Below, one piece after another: positions 24,240-35,221 of a stretch of 64,000 nt of DNA. Position 1 is the first letter of the stretch; each line of letters opens with the position of its first letter. The position numbers were made by a program, and so were the translations under genes. Source of the stretch: Prorocentrum cordatum (Eukaryota > Sar > Dinophyceae > Prorocentrales > Prorocentraceae). The stretch covers positions 456,731 to 520,730 of the forward strand of contig CAUYUJ010020760.1 of assembly GCA_963575745.1 (NCBI GenBank), written 5' to 3'. A model generated the notes under the pieces. It made no database searches and was not told the DNA's origin. It saw only the letters and a list, made by a program, of their open reading frames with translations.

Positions 24240-25275
24240 TCGCAGTCGCATTCGCGATGAAAGTCGCAGTGACAACGGCAGTCGCAGTCACAGCCTCAGC
24301 CTCAGCCTGCTTCAGCCTCAGCCTCAGTCTGCCTTCAGCCTCGGCCTCAGCCTCAGCCTGCCTCAGCCTCAGCCTGCATCAGCCTCAGCCTCAGCCTCAG
24401 CCTGCCTCAGCATCAGCCTGCCTCAGCCTCAGCCTCAGCCTGCCTCAGCCTCAGCCTCAGCCTGCTTCAGCCTCAGCCTCAGTCTGCCTTCAGCCTCGGC
24501 CTCAGCCTCAGCCTGCCTCAGCCTCAGCCTGCATCAGCCTCAGCCTCAGCCTCAGCCTGCCTCAGCTCAGCCTGCCTCAGCCTCAGCCTCAGCCTGCCTC
24601 AGCCTCAGCCTCAGCCTCAGCCTGCCTCAGCCTCAGCCTCAGCCTCAGCCTCAGCCTCAGCCTCAGCCTCAGCCTGCCTCAGCCTCAGCCTCAGCCTCAG
24701 CCTCAGCCTCAGCCTGCTTCAGCCTCAGCCTCAGTCTGCCTTCAGCCTCGGCCTCAGCCTCAGCCTGCCTCAGCCTCAGCCTGCATCAGCCTCAGCCTCA
24801 GCCTCAGCCTGCCTCAGCATCAGCCTGCCTCAGCCTCAGCCTCAGCCTGCCTCAGCCTCAGCCTCAGCCTGCTTCAGCCTCAGCCTCAGTCTGCCTTCAG
24901 CCTCGGCCTCAGCCTCAGCCTGCCTCAGCCTCAGCCTGCATCAGCCTCAGCCTCAGCCTCAGCCTGCCTCAGCATCAGCCTGCCTCAGCCTCAGCCTCAG
25001 CCTCAGCCTCAGCCTCAGCCTCAGCCTGCTTCAGCCTCAGCCTCAGTCTGCCTTCAGCCTCGGCCTCAGCCTCAGCCTGCCTCAGCCTCAGCCTGCATCA
25101 GCCTGAGCCTCAGCCTCAGCCTGCCTCAGCATCAGCCTGCAGCCTCAGCCTCAGCCTCAGCCTCAGCCTCAGCCTGCTTCAGCCTCAGCCTCAGTCTGCC
25201 TTCAGCCTCGGCCTCAGCCTCAGCCTGCCTCAGCCTCAGCCTGCCTTAGCCTCAGCCTCAGCCTGCCTCAGCATT
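24240..25275. repeat. CAGCCT satellite with ~155-bp higher-order unit
   Basis: About 1 kb built from cagcct hexamers with cagcctg and cagcatcag variants. The variant block gcttcagcctcagcctcagt recurs at 24,309, 24,464, 24,716, 24,871, 25,028 and 25,176, so spacings are 155, 252, 155, 157 and 148. One frame stays open for 330 codons (ASAS, SLSL, PQPQ), which is a repeat artefact. Confidence 0.97.
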
Positions 25276-25379
25276 CAAGATGTGGCCCGGGAATGGAGTT
25301 CTGGGAACTCGAAGAACACGAAGTGGCCTACAGTTGGCTCCGGGCACCCAGAATGTAACCCGAGAGTGGAGTTCTGGAA

Positions 25380-25960
25380 ACTCGAAGAATTTCCGACGCT
25401 CCAAGACGGCCCAAAAGGCCTCCCAAACCGCCCCAAGACAGCCCAAGAAGCCTCCAAGAGGGCCCCAAGACAGCCCAAGAGAGCCCCAAGACGGCCGAAG
25501 AGGCGCCCAAGACGGCCCAAGAGGGCCCCAAGAAGAGCCCAAAAGGGGGCCCGGAAGGGGTCACGAACGGAAAGCTCGAGCCTTCCGCTCCAAGGACCAC
25601 CAGGAGGCCCCCGCGGTCACCCCAAGATGACCCCCAAAGCCCCGCAGAGAGCCCAAATACAGCCCACGGGCACCCCAAGACGACCCAAGAGAAGCCCAAT
25701 ACGGCCCAAGAGTGCCGCAAGAGAGCCCCAAGAGGCGGAAATCGAAAGGACACTTCGAGCTTGCCGCCACAACGATACCTCCGACCCCGCCAGCAGGCTC
25801 CCAAGAAACATTCGATGGGCCCCAAAAAGCCCCAATGAGCCCAAAAGAGACCCAAAAGAAGCCCGAAAAGGCCCCCGTAACGGCCCCTAAGAGGAACCGA
25901 AGAGGCTTCAAAACTGCCTCCAAGAGGCTCCCGAGACGCTGCGTCAAACTCCCAAGGAGC
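25380..25960. repeat. CCCAAGA array (family C), copy 6
   Basis: The clearest array: cccaagacagcccaagagag and related units at 10-11 base spacing, becoming looser after 25,700. Confidence 0.75.
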
Positions 25961-26029
25961 GGGTGGTGATGCGCCGCCAGCGTTCTCGATTTCGAGGCGG
26001 ACCCAGCCGTGGCGAAGAGGAATCCCGGG

Positions 26030-26480
26030 GACACCGATGGGGCACCCAAACAGGCAAACCGCCTGAGACATCCCCACAATCTGGGCGCGAACGGGCCCGT
26101 GAGATACCCCCTGGCGGCCTCCCTTGGGAGTACTGAGACCAGCGCCTCGCCCGAGACATCCCTGGAATCTGCTCCACAAAGAAGGACGTTGAGCACCCCA
26201 ACACGCAAATCGCCTGAGACATCCCCCCAATCTGGGCGCGAACGGGCCCGTGATATACCCTCTGGCGCCCACCCCCTCCCCCCCTTGGAAAGGCTGTAAC
26301 CAGCGCCTCGCCTGAGACATTCTCGGAAGCTGCTCCGAAAGAGAAGGACGGTGAGCACCCAAACAGGCAAATCGCCTGAGACATCACCCCAATCTGGGCG
26401 CGAACGGGCCTGTGATATACCCCCTGGCGCCCCCCTTTGGGAGTACTGAAACCGGCGCCTCGCCTGAGACATCCTCACAA
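26030..26480. repeat. Tandem repeat, unit about 150-160 bp, 2.7 copies
   Basis: Units begin near 26,051, 26,202 and 26,364 with aggcaaatcgcctgagacat, followed by aatctgggcgcgaacgggcc and a second gcctcgcctgagacat. Each unit therefore contains two diverged halves. Confidence 0.9.
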
Positions 26481-26481
26481 C

Positions 26482-26520
26482 GTGTGTGTGTGTGTGTGTG
26501 TGTCTGTGTGTGTGTGTGAG
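26482..26520. repeat. (GT)n microsatellite
   Basis: About 36 bases of gt, followed by a degenerate gtgagtctg tract to about 26,660. Confidence 0.95.
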
Positions 26521-26799
26521 AGTCTGAGCGCGGAAGTACCAGGAGTGTGAGTGAGTCTGCATACGAGTGATCCCGAGCATGAGAAACCTGAGTATCAGGA
26601 ATCTAAGAGCGAGTGTATCTGAGTATGAGTGAGTCTGAATAGAAGTGAGTCTACATGTGAGTGAGTCATAGAATGATGACCTGAGGGTGGGAGGTGCTCT
26701 CGTTCTCCACGAGGTCAAAATAATAACAATAACCCCATACTTAGGATATGGGGAGACAACGACATGCGCTTCAAACGATTACGGTATAGTTTTGTAGTC

Positions 26800-27300
26800 C
26801 CGTTTGACTGCCCACCTTCTGAAACAAGTGCAAGTATTGACTAAGGATTTCGATGTTCTGATATTGTCCGTTTCCTTCTGATTCTGTGCTGGGACATAGA
26901 CTGGGCATCGGAAGCAACCGATGACGAAACCACACCTGCTGCTCATGTTACCGCCGAACACATATCCCACCACGGAGTCCCAATGAAGTTGTATGATTGT
27001 TCCTTGTTTAACCGTCGTTCGAAAGTTACCTTTCTTCTGCGACGTTACTGCCACTGTTCCTAAATCTGGGAATGGCGCACGACTAGCAGGGACAAACAAC
27101 TACGGAGGACTGTTGCTGGAGCGTGCTGAAAGAGCAACTATACATACTGTGAGAATATCTCCACCAACATCACTGTCATGTCTGAGTGTGGAAATCTATG
27201 GAAGATGGGAGCCCCAGACCGTTCAATAGGTCACTGCGCTGGCACGTGAGAAGGCAAGTAGCCACTATCCGCTGACCCGGCAGGGTATTGCTTTGAGCCT
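26800..27300 (+). mobile_element. Non-LTR retrotransposon 3' fragment (family N copy 5)
   Basis: Frame 26,993-27,229 reads IVPCLTVVRKLPFFCDVTAT, then NNYGGLLLERAERA, LSVEIYGRWEPQTVQ. After an in-frame stop it goes on with LAREKASSHYPLTRQGIALSL. The order matches the 19.4-19.8 kb copy (GLPLFCDV, NYGGRLLELLEYAE, VYGRWGPQTVQ, LAREKARNHHPLIRRGMALSL). It stops abruptly at about 27,300, where a CCCAAGA-type array begins, so the CCT tract and A tail are absent. Pseudogene. Confidence 0.7.
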
Positions 27301-27970
27301 CTAAGCCCTCTAAACCCTCCGAGAGCCATCGGAAGCGAAAAGGCGAGACATCCCAAAACAATAATTTTCCGTGGGACGTTGACAGATTTGGGTCTCGTGG
27401 GGCCTTCCTGCGGAGCCCTTTGGCCACTTGGTGCCGTGTTTGGGCGGTTTCGAAGCTTCTTGGAGCGTTTTGGAAAAAGCCATCTTTGAGCGATTTTGAG
27501 CTTCCTGGGGCCATCCTAGAGGCAATCTTGCACTCTCAGAGGCCTTCTTTTGGAGCCTTGTTGGGCCATCCTGGGCGCTCCAACTAGCCGCGACCACCCG
27601 CGCCCAAGAACAGGGGAAGCCTCAGGGCTCCAAAATTGCCCAAGAGGGCTCCAAGAGAGACCCGAAACGGTCCCAAGAGCACCCGAAGAGGCGATATTAG
27701 GAACTCTCCCACTTCTTCTGTATCGATGTCTTCAAGATGGCCCCAAGAGCGCCCCTCTCCCGAAAGCGCCTCAAGAGGGCCCCAATAGGCGACTAGACGG
27801 CCCCAAGAGGCTCCCAAAAGGCCTCCAAGGGGCTCCCAAGAAACCTCCAAGCGGCCTCAAGAGGGCCCCGAGGCTCCCAAACGCTGAAAGACGGCCCTGG
27901 GCCCGCCCAAATGTCCCCCCCCCCCAAATCCCCCCAAGAGGCTCCCCAAAGCTTCCAATCAACATATGAG
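27300..27970. repeat. CCCAAGA array (family C), copy 7
   Basis: First part in ttggggc orientation (27,390-27,570), second part in ccccaagag orientation (27,640-27,960), i.e. two arrays meeting head to head. Contains the lead-in ttctgtatcgatgtcttcaa at 27,715. Confidence 0.65.
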
Positions 27971-28017
27971 GAAAACGAGAGGCATTCAAGAGGCTTCTGG
28001 CTCTTCTGTTCGCCCTT

Positions 28018-28075
28018 GTCCTCCTCCTCCTCCTCCTCCTCCTCCTCCTCCTCCTCCTCCTCCTCCTCCTCTCTC
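28018..28075. repeat. (CCT)n microsatellite
   Basis: About 18 tandem units. Confidence 0.95.
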
Positions 28076-28129
28076 CTCCCTCGCTACCTGCTCGAGAAGC
28101 ATCTTCCAGACGTTCTTGGAGGACCCCAC

Positions 28130-30240
28130 TTGACGCTCAGCACTGGGATCCTGTATCTACTGGAACCTCGTTGTCTGGAGGGCCTCCCGGAGCCCCCTCA
28201 AAGCAGCAGGTACCCTACCTGAGCTTCGTCGACTTGCCAGCAACGCTATTGAGTCCCCTCCTTCTGGATGGGGAAGTGTCCGAGGCCCTCTTGGAGCTAC
28301 CTATTGGAGTTTGACGAGACTTGGCTGGACTTGGGCGCGCCCGTTCGCCTTCACCAGCCACGCAGGATAACAGTTTCCGTGGCCAACGACCACGCCAGCC
28401 CTTCTGAAGAGTTTTCTGATTGCAGCCTGGCAGGAGGATCTCGCAGGTGTTGCAGCAAGGAAGATAGACGCCGACGCCATCAACCTGTCCTACGCCCCGA
28501 AGGCGCTTGGCAGGAAGGACCTGCCCAGCAACGAGCGCAGCACTCTCCTCGCCTTCCTCACCCAGTCCATCTGGACCCTCGGTCGCCTACTCCAGATTTT
28601 GTAATAAAGGGAGGGGGTTCTCATTTCGGGGGGGGGGTCTCTTCCAGGCTATCTTGGAGGGCCTGGGGGGGTCTGGGGAGGATGTTTTGGAGGGTTCTCC
28701 CACGGGGGAGGTCTGAAATGGCTTGTCTTGGAGGGTCCAGACCCCCTCCCTTTTATTACGAAATCTGGAGTAGACAAGCAGGTTATGACACCCCCACCCA
28801 GTGCACATGTGGTGCCCCGAAGGATGAGATGACCTCGGGCATAGGCTCCTGGAATGCAGCGCGTCACCCGCCCTTCGAGACGAGCATCTGGAACCTGACG
28901 ACCTGAACGCTCGGAGTCGCCCTGGGGCCTTCGCCGAAGGTGCTGGTTTTCCTGAGCCTCTCCCTTTCAAGGTTGCCAGGCCTCCTGGTCTTGGTCTCGG
29001 CTTTTCCGAGTTTTGGTCCGCCGAGGGCCTTTCGCCCAAATAAGCCTTTCAGGGGGAGGTGTAGGTGGATTGCGATGTAACCAAGAATGGCCATCCTTGG
29101 TTCCACGCTCCTGGATGGACCCTGGTAAAGTTGGGGCCCGGCGGTTTTCTCTCGGCCTACATGTGTGGGCCTGTGGGGAGCGGCCCCCCCCGACCTCGCC
29201 AGCAGCTGAGTTTGTAGCGTGCCTCGCAGCAAGCAAGTCCAGAAGCATCACGAAAATACAGTCGGATTTCAAGGGAGAAGTAGACTTCCACAACGCGCCC
29301 CGTTTTGCCAGTAAGACGAATCTGATTGATGGTTCAGGCTCCCTGGCTAAATAGGGTGAAGCCTGTCGTGACGGAGGTTTCAGAGTAGATAAAGTCAAAG
29401 CCCACCAGAAAGTCAACGAACTCGAGCCCATTTCGGACCGCTGGTGGCATGCCACAGGGAATTCAGAAGCCGACCGCGTGGCCCAGATGGCTGCTAATCG
29501 GCTCCCCCAGCCCTCCGAGCAAGAGCGAACTGAATCCGCGGAGATCGTCCTCATAATGAAGCGTTTCCCGGAGTGTGTTCCCGAGGCCCTCTCCCCCAGG
29601 GTGGGGGGGGTAGAGGGCTGGAGGCCTCAGCCCGCGCCACCAACCCGCGGTTAGAGCAGCTTCCAAGCTTCCATCTCGGAATCGTGGCAAAGCAGAGCCA
29701 TGTCGCGCGGGGGCCCTACCGGGCCTTGGGCTTCGGCCGCCCATCCTCCCCCTCGGGCTCCTCGGACCGCCCGTGCTGCCCACGTCTGGCGTCGCCAGAA
29801 AAAGCCGATGGCTCTGCATGGTCTGCCACTCGAGATGCATCAAGGAGGACCCCTTTAAGGCACGAGGGCACGAGCAGTGCCCAGGCAACGCGGCAGGCTT
29901 GGCCAATCTTGCCATCCAGCCCAATGGACACCATATTTTCGTTCTTGATAAGATTGAGGACGATTCCTTCGCCCTCGTTTGCAAGCAGTGCGGCAAGTAC
30001 ACCGAGTGTACGTTGAAGAGCCTCCACCAGCGATGCCTCAACCAATTCAACTCCACCTTCAGCCAACGTGCGTGGCAAGCTTTGTGTGAAAGGAGGCACC
30101 CAAAGGCCCCAAGAGGAGCCAAGTGCTTTTCAAAGCCCCATTCCAATGGCTATGGCTTGCCCAAGTGCAGTCTCGCAAGCGCCCGAGCCGCCATAGCGCG
30201 CGGAGTCGAACCCTTCATGAAGCCATGCGATGGTCCTCGT
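28130..30240 (+). mobile_element. LINE-type retrotransposon remnant with RNase H and C-terminal zinc ribbon
   Basis: In order along the plus strand, in shifting frames: a post-RT stretch (LPELRRLASNAIESPPSGWG, then LGATYWSLTRLGWTWARPF), a connector (AAWQEDLAGVAARKI, then RSTLLAFLTQSIWTLGR), a cysteine pair (RQAGYDTPTQCTCGAPKDE), an RNase H domain at about 29,080-29,490, and a C-terminal part (29,773-30,150) with WLCMVCHSRC and ALVCKQCGKYTECTLKSL. The RNase H carries a possible first D (SWMDPG), E (AAEFVACLAAS), D (IQSDFKG), KVKAH and the last D (GNSEADRVA), with one in-frame TAG at 29,352-29,354. Several frameshifts and an inserted MITE make it a dead copy. The RT core itself lies upstream of what I can recognise. 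Confidence 0.75.
28590..28770. mobile_element. 181-bp MITE with ~30-bp TIRs and TA target duplication
   Basis: The ends are ctccagattttgtaataaag and, as reverse complement, ctccagatttcgtaataaaa. They are flanked by TA at 28,588-28,589 and 28,771-28,772. The TA duplication and the ctcc start are typical of Tc1/mariner-derived (Stowaway-like) MITEs. It lies inside the LINE remnant, between the WTLGR and RQAGYD segments, so it inserted later. Non-coding interior rich in G. Confidence 0.8.
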
Positions 30241-30600
30241 CCTCCTCTTCCTCCTCCTGCTACTCCCCCTCTTCCTCCAATATTGTGTCCAAGGATCCTC
30301 CTCCATCCCTTTCTCCTTGTAATTGTACTCGTGCTTCTCGTCCTCGCCCCCGTCCTTCTCCATGTCCTCCTCCTCCTCGCCTTTGTGTTCGTCGTCCTCG
30401 TTGTCGTCCTCCTTGTCGTGGTCCTCCACCTCGTCAATTCTTCTCGTCCTCCTCCTCCTCCTCCCTTTCTTCCTCCTCCTCCTCCTCCTCCTCCTTGTCC
30501 TCGTCCTCGCCCTCCTCTTCGTCGTCGTCCTCTTCGTCCTTGCCCCCCCCCCTTAATCATCGATATCCTCGTCCTCCTCGTCCTCGCCCTTCTCGTCGTC
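30230..30600. repeat. CCT/CGTCCT pyrimidine-rich tract
   Basis: Irregular cctcct, cgtcct and gtcgtc units, about 350 bases. Follows directly the end of LINE coding homology and may be its 3' tail region. Confidence 0.85.
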
Positions 30601-31660
30601 CTCCCCGTCCAGTCCGGATATCCCGGCGGTCCCAAGCGGTTTCGGGGGCTCCCCGCGTGGTCTTTCCGGGGGCCAAGAGCGCGCTGCTCGGGAAATGCAT
30701 GAGATGGCCCCGAAGACCGTCCTGGAGCTCTCTTGGGCGCCTCCTTGGCCGTCTTGAAAGCCCTGGATGGCGGCCCAAGGAGCGCCAAAGATCGCCCAAA
30801 ATCTGCTCAAGAGCCCGACACTGACGACGCCAACGACAACGACAACGCCGACGCCGGCGCTACTGGGCCAACTGTTCCGGCGGTTCAGATCGGGCCCTGA
30901 GGGATGAGGCCCTGAGAATGGGAAGTGTATTACAAGCTTAACCTTCACTCTCTGAGGTTCTCGTCCTCATCGGGCCTCCCCCTCTGCGGTCGACCTGAAT
31001 CCCCGATGACTCACCACTCTGGTCCTCCTCCGAAGTGTTTCGTTCCTGGGCCATAACTCAAGTCTGCGGCGGCCGTTCTGGATGATCCGGGCACCCCCTG
31101 AACGCTCTCAGCGAGGCGGAGCTGCTGGAAGGCACCCCGAGACTAGAAAATCGCCGACATGGCCCCATCTCTGAGTCGCCGGAGATGTTTTTCAATTATT
31201 TCGGGTGGCGGTCGTTACCGGGGATGGTTGGGGTGGGCTTGGGGGGTTTGGGGCCCCAGGTAACAATAACGCTTGGGCGGGGTAGGGCACGTCGGGGCAG
31301 GGGTGCGCTACGATCGCCATCGTATGTGTACGAACACCAGCATGTGGGGGGGGGGGGGCCCAAGCCCCCCACCCTTACGAACCATCGCTACCATCACCCT
31401 GGTGGGGAGGGGTTTCCTTCAAATCGGTCGTTGCAACAAAGAGAGCAGCACCGTGAAAAATCAACGATCGGAGCCGTAGACACCATCTTTCTTTCTGCGC
31501 CATTTTTCGAGCCTGATCGATCTTTGAGGGCCCCGGGGCCCGAAACTGGGCGAAAACGCCCGTTGTGAAAAAATGGCAACGCCAAGATCTCAGGGCTGGC
31601 CCGGATACCGACGTTCTGCGACAGAAGATCAAATCCATCTTCCGAGCTCGAGGCCGAACC
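30600..31660. other. No recognisable gene
   Basis: GC-rich DNA with a short CCCAAGA-like patch around 30,700-30,800 and a run of G at 31,345-31,358. No protein homology recognised. Confidence 0.35.
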
Positions 31661-31669
31661 TGGGAGCGC

Positions 31670-31890
31670 GAGCCGCTGCTATCGCTCCGCGTTCAGCGAT
31701 CCAGGGTCCCCAGTGTGCCCGCACCAAAGGTCACTCCGTCGAAAGGTCCCTCTCACGCGTGGCCGACAACGTTGCCCCTGAGCCATGACGGCGCCGCTGG
31801 GCGAGCGCGCGCGAGCGCGCTTCGAGACGGGCCACTGCCCGGTCCCCGAGCTTTCGGGCCGCGTGGGCGGGCCGCCGACGTCAACGACCT
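31670..31890 (+). repeat. Dispersed repeat family D, copy 2
   Basis: Shares cccgcaccaaaggtcactcc, gagcgcgcgcgagcgcgctt and gagacgggccactgcccggt with 33,290-33,440. Confidence 0.75.
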
Positions 31891-32034
31891 CGGCGACTGC
31901 GACGGCGACGCCGCCGCCGACGACGACTGAGGGGCATCGAGCCGCCGCCGACGACGACTGAGGGGCATCGAGAGGGGGGGCCGGCTCAGGGGGGGAAGCA
32001 TCGAGCTTCGGCGGCGAGCCCGGGAGGAAAGTAG

Positions 32035-32200
32035 GAAGGATAAGGCCTTCTCAGAAGGCTCGGAAGTCCCCCGGCCTCTTGAGACGTTTTTGAAGCCTTT
32101 CCCGAAGACGCAGAAAACGTCGGGAGGGCTTGCGAGAAGGCCCGCCACCTTCTGAGAAGGCCATCTCCTTCTTGATTCCCCCCCTCGTTCGCCTCCAGAA
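32035..32200 (+). repeat. Dispersed repeat family E, copy 1 (CCTTCTGAGAAGGC palindromes)
   Basis: Contains ggccttctcagaaggctcgg, gagacgtttttgaagccttt, cccgaagacgcagaaaacgt and ggccatctccttcttgattc in the order seen at 34,190, 58,820 and 61,970. Several copies of the self-complementary ccttctgagaagg word. Confidence 0.75.
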
Positions 32201-32234
32201 TAGGGGGGCTCAGAGGGTGGAAGCATCAACAGGA

Positions 32235-32450
32235 GAGCCCAGAATCGAGTCGACAAGTCGGATCGGAAGTCGACATGAATCGGATCGGCGGAAATCGGCA
32301 GCCGAATCGGAAAACGTCGAATCGGCGGAAATCGGCAAGCCAGTGTGCGTCCAATAAAAAACCGGAACCCAAGTCGGAATCCAAAGTCGAATCGAATCGA
32401 CATCGGAATCCACCGAAATCGAATCGAATCGGCGGCACCGAAACGAGCCC
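32235..32450. repeat. Degenerate AATCGGCGG/GTCGA repeat
   Basis: aatcggcggaaatcggca and related gaatcga words recur over about 210 bases. Confidence 0.6.
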
Positions 32451-32803
32451 TGCATCAAGCTGACATCGGGTCATCGGGCGGGTCTGGGCCATCGGCCCCC
32501 CGTCGGCGATGAATGGGCGATCGGAGGCCGATGCGCTCACCCCCGAGCCAACCCCCTGGTGTTTTTTCCAGGCCGCAACTCGGGCACCCAACGGCCGCTC
32601 GGAGCGATCCGGAACCCCCCAGAACGCCCTCGGCGAGGTATGTTTGCTGGAAGTCATCCCGAGGCCGAAAAGCGGACCAAAACTGATGAGCACGTTCCCA
32701 AACCAACAACAACGTGCGATCACGAACGTCCTGCGCTCAAACATCCCCCCAACGCTGCCTCTGAACGACGCCACCAGGTCGAGCGATCCCCCCACCAACT
32801 AGA

Positions 32804-32962
32804 AGCCTCCTAGATGGGGTCCGAGTAGATGGGGTCGGAGAATCGCGCCGCATCGCCGCTGCATCAGCGCCGTCGGCGTGGAGAAAATCGAGCTCCACTT
32901 CGAGCCGCATCGGTGATGCAGCGCGATCCTCCGACCACATCTGCCGTGGGACCCAAGCTAGA
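32804..32962. mobile_element. Fold-back element, family A copy 2
   Basis: Left arm atggggtccgagtagatggg then gtcggagaatcgcgccgcat. Right arm is its diverged inverse (gcgcgatcctccgaccacat). No open frame. Immediately followed by the family J repeat. Confidence 0.75.
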
Positions 32963-33130
32963 AGAACGTCCCTCAAGAACATGCGACCCTCCGCTGGCCA
33001 AAACACACAGAACATCCAAGGATACCCCTCGCAGGGTGCACAAAAACGTCCAACAAGCACGAAACACGAAGACCGCCAGGGTACCCTCCCCGAACCGACC
33101 CCGCCCTTATACTTTGGTCTGGCTCCACTC
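32957..33130 (+). repeat. Dispersed repeat family J, copy 1
   Basis: Shares caagaacatgcgaccctccg, ctggccaaaaca and taccctccccgaaccgaccc with 61,185-61,345. No coding capacity recognised. Confidence 0.75.
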
Positions 33131-33171
33131 CGACCCCATCTAGGAACACTTCTCGACTGCACGCCACAGTG

Positions 33172-33480
33172 ACCCTGGGCAAGAGTGACCTTCGGTACGC
33201 GGCTTCTTGGGGGCCGCGGGGGGGCCAACCCCAAAAGCGCGCACGACGCTGCTACCGCATCGCGTTCAGCAATCGGGGGACCTCTTCGGGGCCCGCACCA
33301 AAGATCCCTTCGGCGCAAGGTCCCTCCCACGTGTGGTCGAACGTTGCCCCTGGGCCATGACGACGCCGCCGGGCCACACGTCTCTTCCCCCCCTGGCGAG
33401 CGCGCGCGAGCGCGCTCCGAGACGGGCCACTGTCCGGCCCCCGAGCTGCCCGGCCGCGCGGGCGGGCCGCCGACGCCGAC
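33172..33480 (+). repeat. Dispersed repeat family D, copy 3
   Basis: Best-preserved copy. Begins gtgaccctgggcaagagtga and includes gcaccaaagatcccttcggc and gagcgcgcgcgagcgcgctc. Confidence 0.75.
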
Positions 33481-33680
33481 GCCGCCGACCTCTTCTTTCC
33501 TCTCCGGCGAACGCGAACCCGGGCGCGCTCCGAGGCGGGCCGCCGCTCGGCCCTAAGCTTTCGGGCCGCGCGGGCGGGCCGCCCGTGGGGCGAGGGGCTC
33601 TTCGGGCGCCGCCCGCCGCGAGGGGCGCTTTTTCCCCCGCGGCGGGCGGCGCCCGCCGATGCGCCGCTGGCCTCCGATTG
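33480..33680. other. Extremely GC-rich stretch
   Basis: More than 75% G+C with repeated ggcgggccgcc and cgggccgcgcgggcggg words. No gene. Confidence 0.5.
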
Positions 33681-33828
33681 GGGGGTCGACTGCAGATTTG
33701 ACTTGCCCCAGAAGGGGGACTTTTCGTCGAATCTGGAACCTGCACAGATCTGTCGAAGACTCCACGTATTTTGGTGTAGACTCGGCGAACAGATCAATTT
33801 GGGGTACATCGATTCTGTAGTCGACCCC
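33679..33828. mobile_element. Fold-back element, family B copy 2
   Basis: Left end ggggtcgactgcagatttga. Reverse complement of right end ggggtcgactacagaatcga. Both run into a cttgccccag/tgtaccccaa block, as at 1,871-2,036. Confidence 0.72.
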
Positions 33829-34189
33829 TTATCGAGGCCTGCCCCAGAGCCCCGGCCTTCTGAGAAGCCGTCTCTGTCTTCGGAGAGGGGTTGCGTTGAT
33901 GACAATTATCTTTCCTCGAGGGTTGCTGTCAAGACTCCTTGTCCCGCCAGGGCCTCCTGGCATGGGCCTTGGACGTCATCCTCTTCATCTCCCTCTCTTC
34001 CTTTCCCTCCTCTTGTGGGCGAATCGCATATCCGTACCCGCGGCCTCGCGGGCCAGGACCCTCGGCCGCGACCCCACGAATGCAAGGCTTTCGTCGCGGA
34101 TTCCCCGCGCGGAGCATATCCGTGCGACCACGTATCCACGGGATCGCGCCCCGGGATACAGACCGCGATGGAGCAGATACATGTGTTCG

Positions 34190-34345
34190 CCCCTCATGAC
34201 CTCTCCCAGAACTCTGGCCTTCTGCGAACCCGTTTCTGCCTTCGGAGAAGGCCCAGAGAACTTGTCAAAGGCCGGAGGGCTCCTGAGAAGCTCCGCCGCC
34301 TTCTGCCAAAGCCTGCCCCCTCTCAATTCCCTCCCTGGGCTCGCC
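34190..34345 (+). repeat. Dispersed repeat family E, copy 2
   Basis: Contains ctggccttctgcgaacccgt, gccttcggagaaggcccaga and ctgagaagctccgccgcctt in the family order. Less conserved than the other copies. Confidence 0.6.
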
Positions 34346-34349
34346 GCAG

Positions 34350-35220
34350 GTCAAGGAGACCCAAATCATCAGCAACACGACGGACTTCGGGCGCGCCAAA
34401 CTTCGGTCGCGACCGGGGGTCGAATTTCGGCACCGAGGCACCGAACAGACCGCCTAGCGGCCCGGGTCCAACGTCGACACGCTTGTTACCGAGATTCGCG
34501 ACCAGAAGCTGAACTTCGGTCGCGACTGGCTCGTGCAGAGCGTTACAGGAAACTTTCGGTAACCGATCATCTGGGGATGTCAGGCCCAGATCATGGCCTA
34601 AGACGGCCAGCAGGCCCCAAGACGCCTCCAAAAGCTCACAAGAGCCGCCGAGGGGCCCCGAACACGCCCATTCCTCTCTCCCCCTCTTCCCTGTCCTCCC
34701 CCACGTGTTCTCCGAAGGCTTTCCAAACCGATTCGTTTCTTTTGTGTGTTGGGCGTTTTTTTGTTTCATAATCTCGGCCTTGAGAGCCCGTTCTCGGGCC
34801 CCGGGACCGTGCACAATGAATACGTAACAAAGGGATCCAGACCCAGGCACCACCAGAGCTTCGGCGCTCTGAAGATGTCAGGGTGGTCAGCTCGCAGCTT
34901 CGATGCTCCGAGGCTTTCGGGCGATTTCGTTGGTTCTCGGAGTCTTTCCAGCCTCGGGAAGGGGTGAATGGGGGGAGGGAGGGGGTAGGGGGCGGAGAAT
35001 GAGCACGAGGAGGGGGGCGAGGAGGATGGAGAAGCAGGGGGATGGTGAGGAGGGAGATGGACCTTGCCCAAGGTGGCCCCAGCTGTCCAGGGAAAACGCA
35101 GACGACGCCCGGAGCAACCCTCACGAGGCCCAGAGGGACCCAGAGGCCCCCCCAAACGGTGCGAAAGGCTGGGAGCACTTTGGGCCAGGAAGACTTCTGG
35201 CGATCCTCGGCGACGGGTGT
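34350..35220. other. No recognisable gene
   Basis: GC-rich with a short CCCAAGA patch at 34,600-34,660 and a gga-rich patch near 34,970-35,055. No protein homology recognised. Confidence 0.35.
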
Positions 35221-35221
35221 A

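Noticed and set aside
24257-25249. 330-codon frame of A/S, S/L and P/Q repeats
   Set aside because: A hexanucleotide satellite cannot create stops in this frame. The higher-order unit is not codon-aware (148, 155, 157).
29463-30146. 227-codon minus-strand frame across the LINE remnant
   Set aside because: The plus strand has RNase H and zinc-ribbon motifs at this place. The minus frame has none.
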